Source: Hirsutella rhossiliensis (lineage: Eukaryota > Ascomycota > Sordariomycetes > Hypocreales > Ophiocordycipitaceae). From it: 64,000 nucleotides of DNA. The position numbers and the translations under genes are program-made. The stretch is from positions 1,922,001 to 1,986,000 of the forward strand of contig NW_025408670.1 of the NCBI RefSeq assembly GCF_020360975.1, in the 5' to 3' direction. A model generated the notes under the pieces. It was not told the origin of the DNA. It was given only the letters and a program-made list of their open reading frames with translations, and did no database searches. Shown here one piece after another: positions 23,076 to 34,500 of this stretch (positions are counted from its first letter, which is position 1; each line of letters starts with the position of its first letter).

Positions 23076-24168
23076 TTACCCCCCCAGATCGCTCTGCAGA
23101 GCCGTTTTGAGCGGGAGTGTAAGGGGCAGAAGGTTCATCTTGAATCCCTTTTCCTCGATCCAGCTCTCATACGCACTCTGAAGAGAACGATCGTTATCAC
23201 GGTGGATAATGCAAATATTGAGATTCCATTGGCGTTGAATCATTGCCTCATGGTTTCTCAAAGCAGTCATAACGGACCCTTGTGTCGCGTCATTCAGAAG
23301 GTAGATGAAGATCATGCTTGTAAATTCATCTTTGATAAGAAGAACAGCTTCCTTGCCGTTGAATGAGGTGTTCATACTGAAGATATCAACGTAGATTCTC
23401 CAGAATGGTCTGGGGGCTCGGTTTTGAGGGGTTCGGCGAGAGACGACCTTCTTTCCCTTCCCAAGGGAACACGCGGTGCAATCGATGGTAACTGGGCCTT
23501 TGATCTTCGAACCCGTCGTGTTCTCAACAAGACGCTCTAGGGCTTGAGCGTTCAAGTGGCCTAGGCGCTTATGCCAAAGCGTAGCATCTGCTGTTTTCAC
23601 TGCGCGAGGTGCAGATGAAGATGTGAAGTTGGAGGCGTGAGAGTCCTCCTTAATCGGGTTGAACTCGATGACCGGTTGACGAAAGCGGCGTTTCGTATGA
23701 AATATAATCTGATCGTCTTTAGAGACGCGTCCAGATAGTGGATTCCAGTTGTATCCCTTCGCAAGAAAGCGGTCGAGGATGCGATGTTGGTGTGGAATTT
23801 TGGCACGAAGGCAACTTCGTTGAGCTGAAAAAGTCCTCCTTCTTCAAGCTTCATACGGACTGTGCCGTAGCCAAGGATCTGAAGTTGACTATCGCCTGCA
23901 AAGAGCTCTTTTGGCTCTGCAAGGGCGGTGTAGTCAAGAAAACGGGATCGGTTGTTGCAAATGTGTGTGTCTGATCCGGAATCAAGGATAAAGGAGTCAT
24001 ACAGCGGGTAGACTGCCTTTCCCGTCGAGAAACTGGTTGATGGAGGTGTTGAGGAGGCGGTGTGTTGTCAGGAGCTGGTAGAAGACCGGCAAACGCTGTG
24101 CCTTTAACGGAGGAGTCGGACGATTTCTCCATTTCCTTCTTCTTGAAGTCTTGTGCTTTCTCCGTCAT
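23076..24168 (-). pseudogene. Copia-1 protease region and integrase, frameshifted
   Basis: The best part is 23,600-23,076: WHKRLGHLNAQALERLV followed by CTACSLGKGK (zinc-binding HHCC domain) and a catalytic core with YVDIFS and IHRDNDRSL (first two acidic residues). Near 23,130 the frame slips: the expected YTPAQNGSAERSGG reading, holding the third acidic residue, is in another frame. Upstream pieces 24,168-23,597 cover the protease region in two frames. Confidence 0.8.
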
Positions 24169-24274
24169 CTTCTTTGCCCATGGATTGAGTCGAGGATTTC
24201 CTTGATCTTCTTCTCAACCTTCTGATCAGGAGTCCAGCCATCAGGCCGAGCTGATTTGATGAGATAGAAGCAAT

Positions 24275-25197
24275 CTACGAAGCGGTGATATTCTCCGCAG
24301 ACACACATAGGAACACCATCAGCGTTCTTGCTTGAAGACCACTTAGGCTTGTCCTCTTTCCTCTCCGATTTCTCTCCTTGCCTTGGAAGGCAGCTCCGAA
24401 TGATCCTTTGCTGTTGTTGGCGGCCTTGATTCGGTGAGCTCGTTCAAAGATCTCACTGATCTTAATGCCGTCCGGGAAGTCGGTCTTCCACTCAGGCTTG
24501 CCGAATACGGCCTCGTCTTCCATTTTGTTGACCCAATAGTCTGTGAATGGGGCGTTGATGGACGAAACAGCCTGTAGGAAATCTTGGGTAGGGCGAAGGT
24601 CCTGGACATCAGGAAGCCCTAATTGCTTTGCCTCAGTGAGGACTTTCTGCCATTGGGTGACCCAAGCTTCGATCTTGGTCCTGTTTGGCGACTGAAGGGT
24701 GGAACGATAACGCTGAACAACTTCCTCTCGAGTGCCCAGTCGGTTGGGGCCACACGAGCCTGAAGCAAGGCAAGTTGCTTTGCAACGTCGTGTTCCTCGG
24801 CAATGGTGCTGTAGTAGTTGCCGATGGTCTTGACGATGTGTTGTTGAAGGCTGGCGAGTGCCTTCACTTGATCCCTATACCCTTGAAGCTTCGAGCGGTA
24901 TTGGGTGTGGAGGAATTCGAGACGGCGAAATTCCTCCGAGGTCAGATCCACGAGATCAGATGCTTCGTGGTTGATTTGTCGGAATGTTGGTTCAACTGGC
25001 TGCTGAAGAACCGGCTTACCCTCCTTGACGGCAGGGTCCAGAAAGTCCCAAAGACTGTGGGACGTGGCGAATTTCTTGATGATAGAAATCCATTGTTTCC
25101 AGTCGCAAGGGCCGTTGAGCACGGTGCCCTTGGAAGAGCCATCAAGATCTAGAGCTGAGCTCATTGTGGAAGCTATTCTGCGCAGCGGAGTGAACAA
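24275..25197 (-). pseudogene. Copia-1 gag (UBN2-like) with CxCGxxHx4C zinc knuckle, frameshifted
   Basis: An open frame of 192 codons runs from 25,197 (ATG at 25,164 in SSALDLDGSS context) to 24,619 and has the helical gag of Copia elements (CDWKQWISIIKKFA...). The reading then shifts frame near 24,620-24,700 to MEDEAVFGKPEW and ends in a zinc knuckle CVCGEYHRFVDC at about 24,280-24,310. Gag packages the element RNA. The shift makes a full-length protein impossible without frameshifting. Confidence 0.8.
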
Positions 25198-25221
25198 GAA
25201 TAAGATACCCAGTCAGTGGCA

Positions 25222-25236
25222 GACCGGGCTCATAAC
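25222..25236 (-). promoter_or_regulatory. Copia-1 primer-binding site, complementary to the initiator tRNA-Met anticodon arm
   Basis: Immediately inside the 5' LTR the minus strand reads GTTATGAGCCCGGTC. This is complementary to an anticodon stem-loop of the type GGGCTCATAAC (CAT anticodon), as found in initiator tRNA-Met. Drosophila copia is known to prime from such a 5' half tRNA. Confidence 0.7.
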
Positions 25237-25507
25237 TATCGCACGGAGGATGAGCAAGTGGGCATAAAGATCAGGGACTGGAAGACTCTTGATTCTGCTA
25301 TCTAAGGTGGGAAAGAGGCGAGATCTTTATAGACTGCCTGAATATGAGAATGGAAGGGAATGGTAGTGAATGGAAGCATCTGATCGGATCATCTGGAAGC
25401 CACTGATGCGTTGATGATGCCTCCTAGAAGTTTCTGTGGGGAAATGTGGAAACGGACTGTGCGAATAGGGGGTCAGACTGTTGGAGGCTGATATCCTATG
25501 TGTGACA
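25237..25507 (-). repeat. Copia-1 LTR (right, 5' in element sense)
   Basis: Identical to 21217-21487 at every base compared (constant offset of 4020). This indicates a very recent insertion. Confidence 0.92.
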
Positions 25508-25512
25508 GGTAC

Positions 25513-28500
25513 TTAATCGAGAAGTTAAAGCGTAAGAAATACTCCGCTTAGCGGGCTTACTATTCTAAGAGGTACTAGCGGGTTATAAAGTACTTAAGAT
25601 TCCTATAGTCCGTAAGAACTTTAAAGCTCTTATAGCTCTAGAGCTCCGCTTACTATTACTTAAGGTAGCTAATAATCGCTAGTATCTCCTTATTATAAAT
25701 AGCGTAATTCCGCTCTACTAAGGTTAGCTTATAAGAGTAGAACGCTATTAGTTACTTCCGCCTATCTACCTTTTAAGAGAGCGTTCCTTTAAGTACCTAG
25801 CCGCTATAGTCCGCTTCGACTAACGTAGACCGGTTAAAGTCTTACTAGAGTAATACTAAGGCCTATAAGAATAGGTCCTTAAGCGTATAGAACGCTCCTT
25901 CTTATATAGGCCCTTAATAAAAGGCGGTCTATTTCCCGGTAATCTTATTTAAGGGACTTATAATATAAGAGAAGCCCTTAATAAATATCTTATAATAGTT
26001 TATAAACTTAAGGAAGCTCTATATACTTATTTATATAGTTAGGGCCGCTTAGTCTTAGATCGCTTAGATCTTTATAGGATCCGCCTATATACCTATGCCT
26101 ACGTAGATAGTAAAGCCTAGGTACTTAACCCTCTTAACCTTAAATTTATACTTATTTAGGTTAAGGTAGAGCCTATAAAGTTAAAGGCGTTCTAAGACCC
26201 TCTATACTTTTTATATATAGTCCTTATAAGAGCTATTTATATAGATAAGGATATTATCTATATATATAAAAGCGAACTTATTAAGGAAGTCTTATAATAT
26301 ATTATTAATATAATACTAGAAGGTAGCGGGCGCTCTTAAGAAGCTAAAGGGCGTTATAAGCTACTTAAATAAGCTATAGCGTATATAGAATACTATCTTT
26401 TACTTATTACCCTTTAAGATCTATACCTTATAGAACGCTTATTTTATATTTAGTATTATAAACTACTTTGCCTTTAAAAGGTTATAGAGTATATCTAAGA
26501 TTAAGGGTAAGGGGTAGCGGTCTAGCCTTATAATTATATTTAGAGCCCTATAGTTATAATAAAACTATATCCTACCCCTTAGTTTATATATAAATAAGAC
26601 TAGCGCTCTTACTTTAGAGCTACTTACTTAAATAAAACCTTTATCTAAGAGGTCCCTTAGCGTCTTCTTTAGTATTAGTAGCTCCGCGTATAATATACTA
26701 TATAGTAGTTTAAATAGTATAGGTAGTTCCTACCCCTTTTTATCGGTACGGAGTATAATCTTATAGTCTACCCCTAGCTTATATAGGTTAAGCTTATCTA
26801 CTTCCTAGGACTTAAATAGTAGTAGGAGGTCGTAAAAGCGCTCTAGTATCTACTACTATAGCTTAGAAGGCGACTTTAGCTTCTTTATCTAGAGGGCCTT
26901 ATTAATATCCGCTAGGCTAACTACGTAGACCGCTATATTAGCCGCTACCTAGCCTTGCCCCCGCTTTACTTATTATATAGTTCTTATAAAGATAAAGGTA
27001 AGGACTTCTTATACTAAGTATAAAGCTCGTACGCTTAGTCCTACGCTTATAAAACCGTTATTATAATAGACCTACTATTATATAGGCTAAAACTATAGCT
27101 TCCTTTAATATAGAACCGAGTATAACTCTATATATAATAACTAAGGTTTCCCGAGGATTAAGGGAAATTCTAGTTAAGGGATTATATAGGCTATAATAAG
27201 CTTATAGTAACCGTTAACCTTTATAGCTAGCTATATAATACCCTTAATTACTATACCCTCTATTACGCCTAAGGCGCCCTTTACTCGCCTTAGGGCGATC
27301 TTTTCTACTAGTACTTATATCTCTTATATAAGCGCCTCGTTAACTATAGCGTAGTACTAGCAGCCCTTATTTATAAGGGTAGTAATAGGCTAGGAGTTAT
27401 TAATTATAACCTATATTAAAGTAGGCTCCTCTTTTATATAAGTAGATAATTCCTCCTTCTCCTTTATTAGTACTAGTAATTAAGGCTTTAGAGCCTATCT
27501 TTACTTTAAAGCTACTCTTTTTCTTTTAAGCTTAAGGGGGCGGAGTCCTCCTTGTCGTTTAAGGTAAAGAGCGGTTCCGTCTTTACTACTTAAACCGCTA
27601 TAGGCCGCTTAGCTAAAAGGAAGGGGTATTTTAATATAAAGTATATAAATACTCCGTAATATAGGTAGCGGCCGTTAGCCTTTCTCTTCTTAATTTCCTC
27701 GCTCGTTACCTACTTCGCCCGCTACTTAGAGTATAGGGCGGTATAGGGGGTAGTCGACGGCGTCTTCTTACCGCGTCTAGCCTAGTCCGTATAGGTAGCT
27801 AATATTAAGGTATCCCTATCTATATCGATAGCCGGTTATTTATCTTATAGAGGGGCGGTAATCCTATCGCCGCTATACGGCGTACGCTTATAGAGCTTTT
27901 AAAAACGCGGCGTCTATTCGTAGCCCTAAGCTACCTTTATTAACTAGCTTATATACTCGCCGTAGTTAGTAAGTATAATTATAGGGATAAGTAGCTCCTA
28001 TAGGGCTAGCGTAATCGAATTCTATAGCTATATAAGCTTCGCGCTATCTTCTTATACTATAGTCCCCGCTACTTATAAGAGCGTCTCTTCGAAATTAAGA
28101 AGGAATTCGCTAAAGGTTTATCCGTCTCTTTACTTAAGGGTCTATAGCCTATCTTACGCTTTCTCCCGCTTCTATACGTTACCGAACGTATATATAAGGT
28201 ATTAGAAGAAGTCTTATAGGTCGCGTCTACCCCTAGGGCCGCCCTTATCTTAGAATCCGGAGATCTACTATATTTAAGGCTCCGGTAGTATATAGAGGAG
28301 CGAATACTATGCTATATCGCGATAGCTATTTAGGCCCTATTTCTCGTTAGTTATAAACTTTATTTATAGCTAGCTAAGGAAGAAGTAGAAAGACTCTAGC
28401 TTACTATCTTAAGTCGGCTAAAGGAGCGGCTTCCGCGTTAGTAGTATCGCCGCTATAACCGGCGTTACGGAGGCCGTAGGGGTTAGAGCTAGTCTCGTAG

Positions 28501-28650
28501 ACGGCTCCCTTAGTATAGCGAGAACCTCGTCCTTCTCGCTAGCCGTCGCGCTTTTAATCGCTTCTAAGATAGCTACGATACTTCTTATCTATCTAAGGAG
28601 GGGCGGAGTACTTCCTTAAAGGGGAGGCGCCCTCTTTAAAGAGATATCTA
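25513..28650 (-). pseudogene. Gypsy A gag and pol N-terminal part (gag, protease, RT, RNase H)
   Basis: It matches Gypsy B 41,897-45,019. The minus strand runs from gag (28.65-27.6 kb) through protease to RT (YVDNIL-type box at about 26.25 kb) and RNase H (to about 25.5 kb). It has heavy RIP stops and no intact frame. Confidence 0.8.
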
Positions 28651-28677
28651 TTAGATCTATTAGTTAATAGCTTATAC

Positions 28678-28863
28678 TATTATAGAGTAAGTAGAGGTAT
28701 AGGCGTAGGTGCCGTTTATAGGATAATATTAATAAGCTATATAGAGCTCTTCTATACGCGGCTAGCCCGCCCTTATACTTATAGGATCCGGCCCTCTATA
28801 TATAACTATATAGCTTAGGCTATAGCCTAAGCCTATTACCTATAATAGTTAAAGACTCTTATA
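28678..28863 (-). repeat. Gypsy A LTR (right, 5' in element sense)
   Basis: 186 bp pair of 17594-17779. The differences seen are C/T or G/A transitions, as expected from RIP. Confidence 0.9.
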
Positions 28864-28868
28864 ATTAG

Positions 28869-29049
28869 TAGGGAATCGTACCTACTCCGCTTATATATTT
28901 TAGACCTCTCGCTACTTTAACTAAAGAGGAAAAATCCCTCTTCCTATAAGCTTTAGTCTTATAATAAGGAGAATATAATATATATAGCGTAGTACCTCTA
29001 GCTATCTCTACTACCTAACTAATTATACTATAATATATATTCCCTTATA
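28869..29049 (+). repeat. Gypsy C 3' LTR, remaining 181 bp (right of the Gypsy A insertion)
   Basis: Continues the LTR from TAGGGAATCGTACC to TTCCCTTATA. 76 plus 181 bp equals 257 bp, exactly the 5' LTR length, which confirms the interruption. Confidence 0.9.
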
Positions 29050-29054
29050 GTTAG

Positions 29055-30389
29055 GTTTAATAATAGCGACTTTAGTAATAAGTAATCTTAATAATACATT
29101 TATAAGCTTTATTAGCGTTCCCTTATATATAATAGTAGCTACTATATAAATAGGATATATACCTATAGTAACTAAAAAGGCAGCTAAGATATAAAAGGCC
29201 GCTAATATAATATAACTATAGTAAAAGGGAGTACCTATATAGCTTTATATAAGAGGGAGCAAAGCCTTATATATTAAAGTACCGTCCCTTATATTATAGT
29301 ACTAAGAGCTACTACTATATACTAATATAAAGGGGGCAGGATATTAATATAAGCTTACTAAAGCTAGCTATATACTATTTTATATACTTTTACTTCTTAA
29401 CTATAAGTACTAAAGTCTAACTCTTAGGGCGCGGCCCTTATTAATAATATAGTCTATTTAAGAAGCTCGCTTAAGAGGGTATTATATATTATTTATAAAA
29501 AAAAATCCCTAACTAAGCGTATATAATTTATATAAGAGTTCCGTCTTATTAAGCGTAGTATTAAGTATTATTTAAAGTCGCGCCTCTTTTAAAGCTAGGT
29601 AGGGGTATAATATAAGGGCTTTTACCCTATCTAAGCCTAGACTAAGGTCTAGGCTAAGTCTATATATAAGCGGCCTCCGCGCTTATATAGGCTAAGCCTA
29701 TACTTCTCTTCCTTTTCCTACTTATAGATTATTAACCTTCTTTTAATAGACTATACTTAATCCTACGCTTTATTATAACTATAGCTACTAAGCTACTAAC
29801 GGTCTACCGCGTTAAGTATATAATACGGTTTAATAGATAAATAGTTAGTACGACTATCTAATAAATATAGGATCGAGGGGATTATAGAGATCTAAGTAAT
29901 CTAAGATTAATAGGATTACTACGCTCTATATAATCTAACGTTAGGGATTATAGCTAGGACTATAATCTAAGGATAGTCTTTATAGGTATATATAGCTACT
30001 TACTTTTACTCCTTTAAATAAATAGCTCTCTAGCTTTTAATATAGATCTTTATTACGATTCTATCTTTAATTTTAATTACCTAGTTATAGTCTATAGTCT
30101 ATAACCTCTAACTTATTACTAATATAATATACTTATTATTACTTAGACTACGCCCTATTATATCTACTAATATAAACCCCTCGATAGGTTTATCCCTTAG
30201 AAATAATACTAGTTATTATACGTTAAAAGCTCTTATTTAATATAATACTATATTACTCTAAGTAATATCGTAACTATTAATATACCTATATAGTAAGCTA
30301 GATTAACTAACTCTAGAGCTACTATATCGCTTTAGGATATAATACGCGAGATTATTACCCTTTAATATAAGGTATAGTTACTTAAGAAT
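29055..30389. repeat. RIPed sequence upstream of Gypsy D gag; probable 5' LTR/leader, ends not found
   Basis: There is no recognisable coding domain. The GTTTAATAATAGC start directly continues the sequence left of Gypsy C once Gypsy C is removed. The region probably includes the Gypsy D 5' LTR, but its second copy lies outside the window, so I cannot place it. Isolated CG-rich words (GGGCGCGGCCC, GCGGCCTCCGCGC) survive. Confidence 0.4.
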
Positions 30390-30883
30390 AGAGGAGGTAA
30401 TAGATAAGTTAAGGACCTTAAAGAAGTAGTTAAACTAAAATAGCTAGGACTATTCGATAGTACTTATAGTACGCTTTAAGACTTTCTTACTTAACTTAAA
30501 GCCTACTATTAGTTTTACCCTACTAAACTCTTAGACCTAGTTAAAAAGGTACTTTACGTAGGAAATTATTTATTTAGAATAGTACTCGCTTAGTTTAGAC
30601 CTATTATAAGGGATTTTCTTAATAACTAACTAGCGTAATAAGATAATAAGATAGATAAAGTCTTTACTAGTTTCTAAGGATTCAAAGAAGCTATTATAAA
30701 AGTATTTAAAATAACTAATAAGGAATAAGAAGCTAAATAAAAACTTTAAGAACTCTAATAAAAGATCTTAGTATTAGATTATACTATAAAGTTCTATTAA
30801 GTTACCTTAAAGCTTAATTAAGACGACGAACCTCTTATATTATAATTCTATAATAAGCTTAAAGAAGAAGTTAAGGACGAACT

Positions 30884-31451
30884 TATAAGGAACGGTATTC
30901 CTACTATAAATAAAGTAGCTATAATATACTCTCCTAATTATATAAGCTAATAAGTAGTATATTAATTATAGATAAAATCTTATCCTATAGAGTAAGAATC
31001 GCTCGTTATTTTATATATTATTATATATTAAACGGGTTACCGGTTATCGTATAATCGGGAATCGAAGGAATAGAGCTAGCTTAGAATACTAGCTAAGACC
31101 TCTTAAGAACACCGGCACGACCAACCTCCTTTAAACACGAATATTAGTAGAACTAAGACACTTCTAGATTTACTTAAGGTATCACGGAATTCCCTAGTCT
31201 TAGGGCTATACGGCAGCCTAAATCTAGTCCTAAAAGGTTCTTCCGTTTAGCTATAATTGTCTATATAAGATAGTATGTCCGCTAGTAAATAGATTAAGAA
31301 TTATTAACTTTAATACCTCTTCTATATACTAATATACTACTAATAAATTCCGTTGAAAACCCTACCTTATACTCCTTCTTCCCCTCTATTATATAGTCTT
31401 ACGTAATTCCTTAATTTCCTAAAATTCCGCTTTTACTTATATACCTTAAGA
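30884..31451 (+). repeat. Copia-3a 5' LTR (568 bp)
   Basis: It starts TATAAGGAACGGTATTCC, where GGAAC/GTTCC-type arms form a small hairpin at the tip. It ends TATACCTTAAGA. The same 568-bp unit occurs four times in the window, two in each orientation. Confidence 0.92.
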
Positions 31452-31466
31452 GGTTATAAGCCCGGC
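31452..31466 (+). promoter_or_regulatory. Copia-3a primer-binding site (RIPed initiator tRNA-Met type)
   Basis: GGTTATAAGCCCGGC directly follows the LTR. Restoring one RIP change (ATA to ATG) makes it complementary to the CAT anticodon arm of initiator tRNA-Met, like the un-RIPed site of Copia-1. Confidence 0.7.
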
Positions 31467-31599
31467 TTACTCCTTTTAAGCCGGGAAATTAACTACTTAT
31501 ACCTTTGAAATTCCTCGTCGAAATATTCAATTAAAATTCCTTTCGAAATTCCCCCTAACTTCTTTTACCTTCCTACGCTCTTAAACTCCCGTCTAGACT

Positions 31600-34500
31600 T
31601 CTCGATCCCTATAAACGAAATAATACCGAATTTATATAAAATAGGTAGATAGAAAGAATATAAATTTACTAGACTTAAGGGAAATTTAAATTATACCTTA
31701 TAGACTATAAGGATAGAAGCTATCCTTATAAAAGAAAAGCTTATTGCTGCTCTAGAGCAAGTAAATTATATATAGACTACGGAGGCTTTATCTATAATAT
31801 TCCTTTAAGTTAAAGATAGTCCCTTAATATAAATTCGGCATCTAAAAAATGCTAAAGAAGCATAGGATAAGCTTAAAAAGCTATATAATCCGTCGAACTT
31901 TTCGTCGAATTATCTACTTATTAAGCAGCTCTTTAATCTTAGTCCCTTAGACTTTAATTTAGAGAAATACCTTTATAAGGTAAAGGAAATCTATAAGGAT
32001 TTAAAATCCCGTAATATAGAAATTCTAGAAGTTATTCTTATAGCATGGATTCTTAATTGCCTTAATAAGGAATTTAGAAGCTATATTATAAATATTATAT
32101 AGAGCCTTAGGTATAATTCTACGGCGTTTACCCTCGAAACCCTTATAGCTAGTCTTTTAGACGAAGCTAGAAGAATAAAGGATATAGATAAATCTTCGGA
32201 GAAAGCCTTCTTAATATAAAGGAAGCCTTAGAAATCCTATAGAAATTCTACGGATACTCCTTATTATAAGGAATATAAAAAACTAGGGCATTTTATAGCA
32301 AATTACTATAAATTATACCTAAATAAGGCTCCTACTTATTAGGTATTAAATAAAGGAAAAAAGGACGATAGGACTTAAATTTCTAAGAAGAGACAATCTT
32401 CTTCTTCTTTTAAGAAGAAATCCCCTTCTAGTAGTATTTCTACTACTAATAAAAGAAGGAAGGCTCGAATTACTAAGCTAGAGTCCGATTCGGAAGATAG
32501 TAATAAGGTCTTAAATATAGCTTCGTAAGAAGAAAATATAGACCTAGATATCGACCTTATAGACCTCTCTAGGGCTGACCCTATATATACGTCTAAGGAT
32601 TTAGAGGTAATTTTAACCTCTATAATTACCCTTATAGTAGAAGCTAATAAAGACTCTCTTTAGGACCTTTAAAAGCCTCGATTCCTAGAATAAAGGAATT
32701 AGTCTTAAAGGTAAGAGAAGGAGGATTTCTAGTTATAAGAATAAAAGGATCTTTAATTTTATATATAATACCGGAGCTACTAAGTATATAGTATCTAATA
32801 AGAATTTCCTTATTAACTATAAAGAAATTAAGTCTAAAGTTTACTAGGAAAAGCTTCCTTTATATTAGTAAAAGGAAAGGGGACTTAGTATTTAAGTTCC
32901 TATATAGTAGAAAAGGTATATCCTTGAGACTACTTTTATATACCTAAATTAAGGGTAAATATACTATCCTAATCTTATTTTAATAATACCTATGCCTTAA
33001 TAGGAGGAAATAAAGTCCTTTTATTAGATAATAAGGCTAAGGTCCTTATTAAAGGATTTCTTAGAAATAAATTATATTATATTCCTATAGAACCTTTATT
33101 AGAAAGCTAATTAATCCTTATTATATCTTTAAAAGCAAAGGATATAGATTTTTATACTAAGCACTTACGCTTAGGGCATATAAATAGTAGGGCTATTTTA
33201 GAAATATTAAAAAGATATAATAAGGATATAAAAATACCTTTAGAAGAGGAAAATAAAATAAGGTAATATAAAATATATATTAGAGCTAAAGTAACGAATA
33301 AGGTTAATAAATAACCTTTATATAAGTCTTATTCTTATTTAGAAAAAATAGTATTAGATATTTAGGGGCTAATTAAAGTGCCTACTTATAATAAATATTA
33401 CTATTATATTTCTTTCCTAGACGTAGGAACCTAATATCTAGAAATATACTTTCTTTAAAAAAAGGGAGAAGCTTTAGATAGGTTCCTAGAATTTAAAAAT
33501 AGGGTAGAAAATAACCCTAAAAATACTAGGATTAGAGAAGCATTTTCTAATAATGCTAAAGAATTTATATATAAAATAAAGCTTTATTACGAAAAAGAAG
33601 TAATTACCTTTAATTCTAGTCCTCCTAGGACGCCGGAATCTAACGGTAGAATAGAAAGAATAAATCGTACTATATTAGAAAAAGTACGAGCTCTTTTATT
33701 TACTACTAGGCTTCCTATATATCTATAGGGAGAAGCTGTTTTAATAGCTACCTATTTATATAATAGATTACTATATTCTACGATAGGATTTAAAAGTCCT
33801 ATAGAAAAGAGGGATAATATAATACTACCCTTTAAGACCTTAAATAAAATTAAGACCTTCGGAAGCCTTATATATTATAAGAATAAAGACCTTAAAGATA
33901 AGCTAGATAATAGAGCTTTTAAGGGAATAATAGTAGGCTATTTAGAAAATGCATATAAAATCTAGGATTTTTCTAAGAGAAAGATTACTATCTCTAGAGA
34001 TATTACTATACTAGAAAATAAATTTATAAAAAATCTAGAAATCTCTAGTAGTAATAATACCTTTAATTTTAATTTTATTCCGAATAAAGATAAGCTAGAA
34101 AGCTATATCCTTATAGAGGAAGCTATTAAAGAACCTAGAGATAAAAGTCCCTCGCCCTCTATAAAAGAAGAGTCTTTAAATAACGATCTTATTCCTACTA
34201 CTAGTAAAATAGTAGTAGAATTACCTAAGAAGCTAGAAGGGTTCGATTATAACTATATCGAATACCCTAACGTTAATTTATTTCTAAACTACGATTTTAC
34301 GGAGTTAATTCTAGCTAGTATAGAAAATTAGGATCTAAAAATTCTAAAGACCTATAAATAGGCAATAAATAGCCCTAAAATAGCATTTTAGAAAGATACT
34401 ATAATTAAGGAGATTATCTAGCTAATTAAATATAAAACTTAGGAATTTTCCTACCTCCCTAAAGATAGGGAGGCTATAGGAGGCCGCTAGGTCTATACTA

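Larger units (their letters stand above)
21217..25507 (-). mobile_element. Copia-1: young, un-RIPed, internally deleted Ty1/Copia element
   Basis: It is flanked by the 5-bp TSD GGTAC (21212-21216 and 25508-25512). The uninterrupted site is visible in Gypsy B near 41,895 (GGTACTTAATCG). The LTRs are 271 bp and identical over their whole length by eye. Internal order on the minus strand is gag, protease/integrase, RT, then directly the polypurine tract; RNase H is missing. The element is 4291 bp, shorter than the roughly 6 kb of its neighbours. Several frameshifts break the polyprotein. CA/TG content is normal, so it arrived after RIP of Gypsy A. Confidence 0.93.
17594..28863 (-). mobile_element. 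Gypsy A: RIPed chromodomain Gypsy element inserted in the Gypsy C 3' LTR and split by Copia-1
   Basis: It is flanked by the 5-bp TSD ATTAG (17589-17593 and 28864-28868). LTRs are 186 bp. Without Copia-1 and its TSD the element is 6974 bp, close to its sister Gypsy B (6962 bp). Coding is on the minus strand: gag near 28.6-27.6 kb, RT near 26.2 kb (catalytic box read through AGATAAGGATATTATCTATA at about 26,246), integrase to about 20.3 kb, chromodomain near 19.25-19.6 kb. RIP is heavy except in a GC-rich Ala-coding stretch at 18.4-19.2 kb. Confidence 0.92.
9968..29049 (+). mobile_element. Gypsy C: RIPed chromodomain Ty3/Gypsy LTR retrotransposon, split by Gypsy A
   Basis: It is flanked by a 5-bp TSD GTTAG (9963-9967 and 29050-29054). 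Removing the nested Gypsy A and its extra TSD leaves 7807 bp. LTRs are 257 bp (9968-10224; second copy 17518-17593 plus 28869-29049). The pol region reads on the plus strand with RT, RNase H, integrase and chromodomain in the Ty3/Gypsy order. A purine-rich tract (AGAAGGGAGATAAT) precedes the 3' LTR. CA/TG depletion is almost complete and the pol frame is full of RIP-type stops, so the copy is dead. Confidence 0.9.

Noticed and set aside
30884..31451. The 568-bp repeats as an independent inverted-repeat or MITE family
   Set aside because: They occur as direct pairs around Copia internal regions, with primer site and polypurine tract adjacent and 5-bp TSDs, so they are LTRs.
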